Origin: Dermatophagoides farinae | Lineage: Eukaryota; Arthropoda; Arachnida; Sarcoptiformes; Pyroglyphidae | NCBI RefSeq assembly: GCF_024713945.1 | Contig: NC_134678.1 | Location: 620,001 to 684,000 of the forward strand | Length of the DNA stretch: 64,000 nucleotides | Reading direction: 5' to 3' | Shown: positions 59,364 through 64,000 of the stretch, piece after piece | How positions within the stretch are numbered: position 1 is the first letter of the stretch | How the letters are laid out: each line of letters starts with the position of its first letter | Notes under the pieces: generated by a model | The model's input: the letters and a program-made list of their open reading frames with translations, nothing else | Databases searched by the model: none | What the model was told of the DNA's origin: nothing | Program-made: the position numbers and the translations under genes

Positions 59364-60894
59364 ATGTTGTTTTATTTTCGTCATTTCATCTATAATGCAA
59401 TGAAACATATTGTTGATGAATATGGAACTATCGAATATCGTCGATTGCATTATGCCGATCTTGTGCTTTATCTTTATTGGCTGATACGAGCATTATTCAT
59501 TTCATTAATCTATATAGATCCAGAACGATTTCCATTATATCGTTATGATTATGCATCATTATATTTCTGGGATCATCGTAGAATTCTGAATAAATTCTTC
59601 GTCATTATAGTTTTATTATTAATAATGGGCGGTTTGCTTTGTATAAAAACATTTTATTTTCCAAAACAAGATGATGATGAATTCCGGTTTCAAGTTATAT
59701 ATGATTGTATTGTACGTAATACTGATCAATATAATAAAAGCCGAGATACGGATGAAAATATTGCAATGAAATTGTCACAACGTTTCGAGAATTATCAGCA
59801 ACAATTTGCTCGTGATCATCGTTTATTATCACAAATCACACCTATTGCTAAACGTATGGTTTCATTCAAAGTTTGGCGTGATTCATGGCTTGAAATGGAT
59901 CGTGTTGATAAAATTTTATTCGAAAAAATCAATAAAATGAAGCTATTTCCGTATGCAACTTTTAAAGGTCGTTCCTATATAGTGTTGTTCATCTTGCTTG
60001 CCGATTGTGTTAATTATTTTTTACATTTATTATATAGTAAGTTTTTTTTGTCATAAGCATTCAACAAGTTGTTAACGAAAAATTTTTTTTCACAAAAAAA
60101 ATTCAATCTTCTTCCAATCTCAAGTTTCCATAATTTCGATTGCTGTTCCTATAGTTGTTTATCAAATCTTCTGTTATGAATTGGTCCAGAATTCATTGTG
60201 GATGAAAATTACTCTAATGATTGAAACAACAATTTTCATTTATAATGGATTTCTCTTATTTCAATCAGCAATGCTTCTCGCTTGTACAATAATGTCAACA
60301 TATCAAGCATTTCATAGTGGATTATCATATCTGAATCAAATGTTTGTTTCAATATTGGATAAATCACGTCACCATAATGGAAAACAAATCACCAGGAAAG
60401 ATGTGCTGAATCTTGGTTTAATTTATCGACAACATAATAAATTATCTTATTATGTTTTACATGATGATAAAAATACCTGGAGTCAATCATTATACTATTA
60501 TGCATTGATTAGCATACCAATCAATATAACATTGTTGTGTGAATTAATTGTGGAAGATATACCGGCACAAACGGAATTTGTATTCATTGTAATTGCTGTT
60601 GTACATGCTATTACCGGTGTTATTCCATTTATGGCCCTGGCACATGTATCCAGTGCATTTCATAAAATCCGTGATCATATCTTGCCTATGCAGCTAAAAT
60701 TAAAACGTAATTATTTACGAACAAAATTGAAATATGATGATCTCTATGAACGTTTGATGCATGGTAAAAAAATTGCCTTTACATTTGGCTATCTTGGTAA
60801 TCTGACATTTCGGGGGTTATTCGAAGCGTTCCTTAGTTATATTGCGGCTTTCTTTCTCATCATGGGTTTCTATATGAAAGAACATTCAACATGA
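59364..60894 (+). CDS. Array gene 5: seven-helix gustatory-receptor-like membrane protein
   Basis: Exons 59364-60036 and 60125-60894 (480 residues), or exon 2 from after CCTATAG at about 60155 (in frame, 10 residues fewer). Distinct N-terminus MLFYFRHFIYNAMKHIVDEY instead of FKIKTF. Shares YADLVLYLYWLIR, DPERFPLYRYDY, YDCIVRNTDQYNKSRDT, QITPIAKRMVSFKVWRDSW, the HNGKQITRKDV insertion and the C-terminal YDDLYERLMHGKKIAFTF. It is the first of three near-identical 2.18-kb units. Intact. Confidence 0.75.
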
Positions 60895-61540
60895 ATAATT
60901 ACGATTTGATCAAATGATGATGATTCTCTATAATTTTATTGCGTTTAACCTTTAATTATGAATCCTTTTATCGTTGCTTTCTTTCTGATCATGAGATTCT
61001 GCATTTAATTTGTTTCCATATTCATATAATGTAATAAAATGACAATTTGAAAAAAAATTTAGAAAAATTGGAAAATTTTCTTTTGAATTTCTTATCAAGT
61101 ATCGATTCATTTTCTCAATGATGATCAGTAAAAAACAAAAACAATCCATTAAAATGATTGATGAACCAATAAAAATAAAAAGTTTTTCTTCCAATCAATC
61201 AATCATTTATTAGTTATAATATACTGGCAGAATTTACTAACCAACTAATTGTAGTTTGGTTTAAAAGTATTGGAAAAAAAATATTTTGTCATCCCGATGA
61301 CAATTAACTTTGTTTTTTTTTTGACAAAAAACACCAACATTTAAGAGGAAAATAAAAATGAAAATTTGTTTTTGAAAAATGTCTAAAATTCATGCAAATT
61401 TCCAATTATAATCTGTAATGAGCCAAAATTCGTACTAAACGATAAGTTTTTTTTTCAATACGATAACCATAATTTTATTCAACATTTGTTTTTTCCATTT
61501 CAAACTTTCAACAACAATAACGAAAACAATAAACGTAAAG
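60895..61540. other. Spacer 5-6 (second copy of the identical 646-bp spacer)
   Basis: Same content as the spacer at 58718-59363, including the domain-less minus-strand frame at 60952-61194. Nothing else is seen. Confidence 0.7.
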
Positions 61541-63075
61541 ATGTTGTTTTATTTTCGTCATTTCATCTATAATGCAATGAAACATATTGTTGATGAATAT
61601 GGAACTATCGAATATCGTCGATTGCATTATGCCGATCTTGTGCTTTATCTTTATTGGCTGATACGAGCATTATTCATTTCATTAATCTATATAGATCCAG
61701 AACGATTTCCATTATATCGTTATGATTATGCATCATTATATTTCTGGGATCATCGTAGAATTCTGAATAAATTCTTCGTCATTATAGTTTTATTATTAAT
61801 AATGGGCGGTTTGCTTTGTATAAAAACATTTTATTTTCCAAAACAAGATGATGATGAATTCCGGTTTCAAGTTATATATGATTGTATTGTACGTAATACT
61901 GATCAATATAATAAAAGCCGAGATACGGATGAAAATATTGCAATGAAATTGTCACAACGTTTCGAGAATTATCAGCAACAATTTGCTCGTGATCATCGTT
62001 TATTATCACAAATCACACCTATTGCTAAACGTATGGTTTCATTCAAAGTTTGGCGTGATTCATGGCTTGAAATGGATCGTGTTGATAAAATTTTATTCGA
62101 AAAAATCAATAAAATGAAGCTATTTCCGTATGCAACTTTTAAAGGTCGTTCCTATATAGTGTTGTTCATCTTGCTTGCCGATTGTGTTAATTATTTTTTA
62201 CATTTATTATATAGTAAGTTTTTTTTTTTGTCATAAGCATTCAACAAGTTGTTAACGAAAAATTTTTTTTCACAAAAAAAATTCAATCTTCTTCCAATCT
62301 CAAGTTTTCCATAATTTCGATTGCTGTTCCTATAGTTGTTTATCAAATCTTCTGTTATGAATTGGTCCAGAATTCATTGTGGATGAAAATTACTCTAATG
62401 ATTGAAACAACAATTTTCATTTATAATGGATTTCTCTTATTTCAATCAGCAATGCTTCTCGCTTGTACAATAATGTCAACATATCAAGCATTTCATAGTG
62501 GATTATCATATCTGAATCAAATGTTTGTTTCAATATTGGATAAATCACGTCACCATAATGGAAAACAAATCACCAGGAAAGATGTGCTGAATCTTGGTTT
62601 AATTTATCGACAACATAATAAATTATCTTATTATGTTTTACATGATGATAAAAATACCTGGAGTCAATCATTATACTATTATGCATTGATTAGCATACCA
62701 ATCAATATAACATTGTTGTGTGAATTAATTGTGGAAGATATACCGGCACAAACGGAATTTGTATTCATTGTAATTGCTGTTGTACATGCTATTACCGGTG
62801 TTATTCCATTTATGGCCCTGGCACATGTATCCAGTGCATTTCATAAAATCCGTGATCATATCTTGCCTATGCAGCTAAAATTAAAACGTAATTATTTACG
62901 AACAAAATTGAAATATGATGATCTCTATGAACGTTTGATGCATGGTAAAAAAATTGCCTTTACATTTGGCTATCTTGGTAATCTGACATTTCGGGGGTTA
63001 TTCGAAGCGTTCCTTAGTTATATTGCGGCTTTCTTTCTCATCATGGGTTTCTATATGAAAGAACATTCAACATGA
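61541..63075 (+). CDS. Array gene 6: near-identical copy of gene 5, acceptor region altered
   Basis: Exon 1 61541-62213 encodes the same residues as gene 5. Exon 2 ends at 63075. One extra T right after CTCAAG (about 62306) means that the acceptor aligned with gene 5 (CAAG) now gives a frameshift and an early stop. The acceptor GTTCCTATAG just downstream (exon 2 from about 62336) restores the frame and joins ATT-GTT-TAT-CAA, giving about 470 residues. Either gene 6 uses this site (and genes 4-5 may too) or it is broken. Otherwise identical to gene 5. Confidence 0.68.
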
Positions 63076-63721
63076 ATAATTACGATTTGATCAAATGATG
63101 ATGATTCTCTATAATTTTATTGCGTTTAACCTTTAATTATGAATCCTTTTATCGTTGCTTTCTTTCTGATCATGAGATTCTGCATTTAATTTGTTTCCAT
63201 ATTCATATAATGTAATAAAATGACAATTTGAAAAAAAATTTAGAAAAATTGGAAAATTTTCTTTTGAATTTCTTATCAAGTATCGATTCATTTTCTCAAT
63301 GATGATCAGTAAAAAACAAAAACAATCCATTAAAATGATTGATGAACCAATAAAAATAAAAAGTTTTTCTTCCAATCAATCAATCATTTATTAGTTATAA
63401 TATACTGGCAGAATTTACTAACCAACTAATTGTAGTTTGGTTTAAAAGTATTGGAAAAAAAATATTTTGTCATCCCGATGACAATTAACTTTGTTTTTTT
63501 TTTGACAAAAAACACCAACATTTAAGAGGAAAATAAAAATGAAAATTTGTTTTTGAAAAATGTCTAAAATTCATGCAAATTTCCAATTATAATCTGTAAT
63601 GAGCCAAAATTCGTACTAAACGATAAGTTTTTTTTTCAATACGATAACCATAATTTTATTCAACATTTGTTTTTTCCATTTCAAACTTTCAACAACAATA
63701 ACGAAAACAATAAACGTAAAG
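63076..63721. other. Spacer 6-7 (third copy of the identical 646-bp spacer)
   Basis: Same content as the two preceding spacers, including the minus-strand frame at 63133-63375. Nothing else is seen. Confidence 0.7.
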
Positions 63722-64000
63722 ATGTTGTTTTATTTTCGTCATTTCATCTATAATGCAATGAAACATATTGTTGATGAATATGGAACTATCGAATATCGTC
63801 GATTGCATTATGCCGATCTTGTGCTTTATCTTTATTGGCTGATACGAGCATTATTCATTTCATTAATCTATATAGATCCAGAACGATTTCCATTATATCG
63901 TTATGATTATGCATCATTATATTTCTGGGATCATCGTAGAATTCTGAATAAATTCTTCGTCATTATAGTTTTATTATTAATAATGGGCGGTTTGCTTTGT
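63722..64000 (+). CDS. Array gene 7, 5' part, cut by the window end
   Basis: The first 93 codons of another gene-5-like copy, starting MLFYFRHFIYNAMKHIVDEY and running through DPERFPLYRYDYASLYFWDH into the second hydrophobic segment. No difference from genes 5 and 6 is seen in this part. The array therefore continues beyond the window. Confidence 0.8.
   Translation, partial: MLFYFRHFIYNAMKHIVDEYGTIEYRRLHYADLVLYLYWLIRALFISLIYIDPERFPLYRYDYASLYFWDHRRILNKFFVIIVLLLIMGGLLC

Larger units (their letters stand above)
59364..64000 (+). repeat. Three tandem 2.18-kb units carrying array genes 5, 6 and 7
   Basis: Unit starts (ATG) are 59364, 61541 and 63722, periods of 2,177 and 2,181 bp. The second unit differs from the first chiefly by three extra T in the intron (T run after GTAAG) and one extra T near 62306. 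Spacers of 646 bp have the same length. This indicates very recent duplication or strong homogenisation; an assembly duplication must be excluded. Confidence 0.9.

Noticed and set aside
1-64000. tRNA, rRNA, CRISPR array, bacterial operon or transposase
   Set aside because: No tRNA B-box with matching arms, no rRNA-like sequence, no regular spacer array and no transposase or reverse-transcriptase motif was seen on either strand by eye; a tRNAscan or RepeatMasker run would be needed to exclude small elements.

Overview
The window is nuclear DNA of a small AT-rich arthropod genome. Genes are compact, introns are mostly 57-100 bp with GT-AG ends, and intergenic DNA is full of A/T homopolymers, (CA)n and ATG/CAT trinucleotide tracts. 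The conserved proteins (exportin-1, WDR3, KLHDC2, eIF3h, SPSB3, SGPP), the very short introns and a divergent Argonaute fit an astigmatid mite, most likely a house dust mite (Dermatophagoides or a close relative). The organism call is an inference; I could not run a search. Exon joins were made by hand from splice signals, reading phase and family alignment.

Left and middle part (5.2-31.5 kb) is a dense housekeeping block. In order: MRPL15 (+), PITHD1 (-), EIF3H (+), SPSB3 (-), XPO1 (-), a sphingosine-1-phosphate phosphatase (-), WDR3/UTP12 (-), RWDD1 (+), RBM34/NOP12 (+), KLHDC2 (-), and a lone tetraspanin-like gene (+). PITHD1/EIF3H and WDR3/RWDD1 are head-to-head pairs sharing promoters of about 300 and 230 bp. 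Three genes tied to ribosome production (WDR3, RBM34, MRPL15) have CACGTG E-boxes upstream. The first 5.2 kb holds no gene I can support.

The 33-46 kb part is regulatory in flavour. It holds a 48-related (Fer2/PTF1A-like) bHLH factor (+); a very long AGC kinase of novel-PKC type (-) with about 1,000 disordered N-terminal residues, no C1/C2 domain and Asn at two conserved phosphorylation positions; and a divergent Argonaute (-). By direct ungapped alignment the Argonaute lacks all three MID-pocket lysines that bind a guide 5' phosphate, and it has a DEDD rather than DEDH tetrad. An N-acetylneuraminate lyase (+) follows.

The right end (48.9-64 kb) is a tandem array of at least seven two-exon genes on the + strand, all encoding about 480-residue seven-helix membrane proteins of one family. 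I infer a gustatory-receptor-like chemoreceptor family. The array contains a decayed copy, 3' gene fragments, repeated upstream blocks, a mosaic copy suggesting gene conversion, and three almost identical 2.18-kb units, the last cut by the window edge. The Argonaute and the receptor array are the parts most likely to be undescribed.
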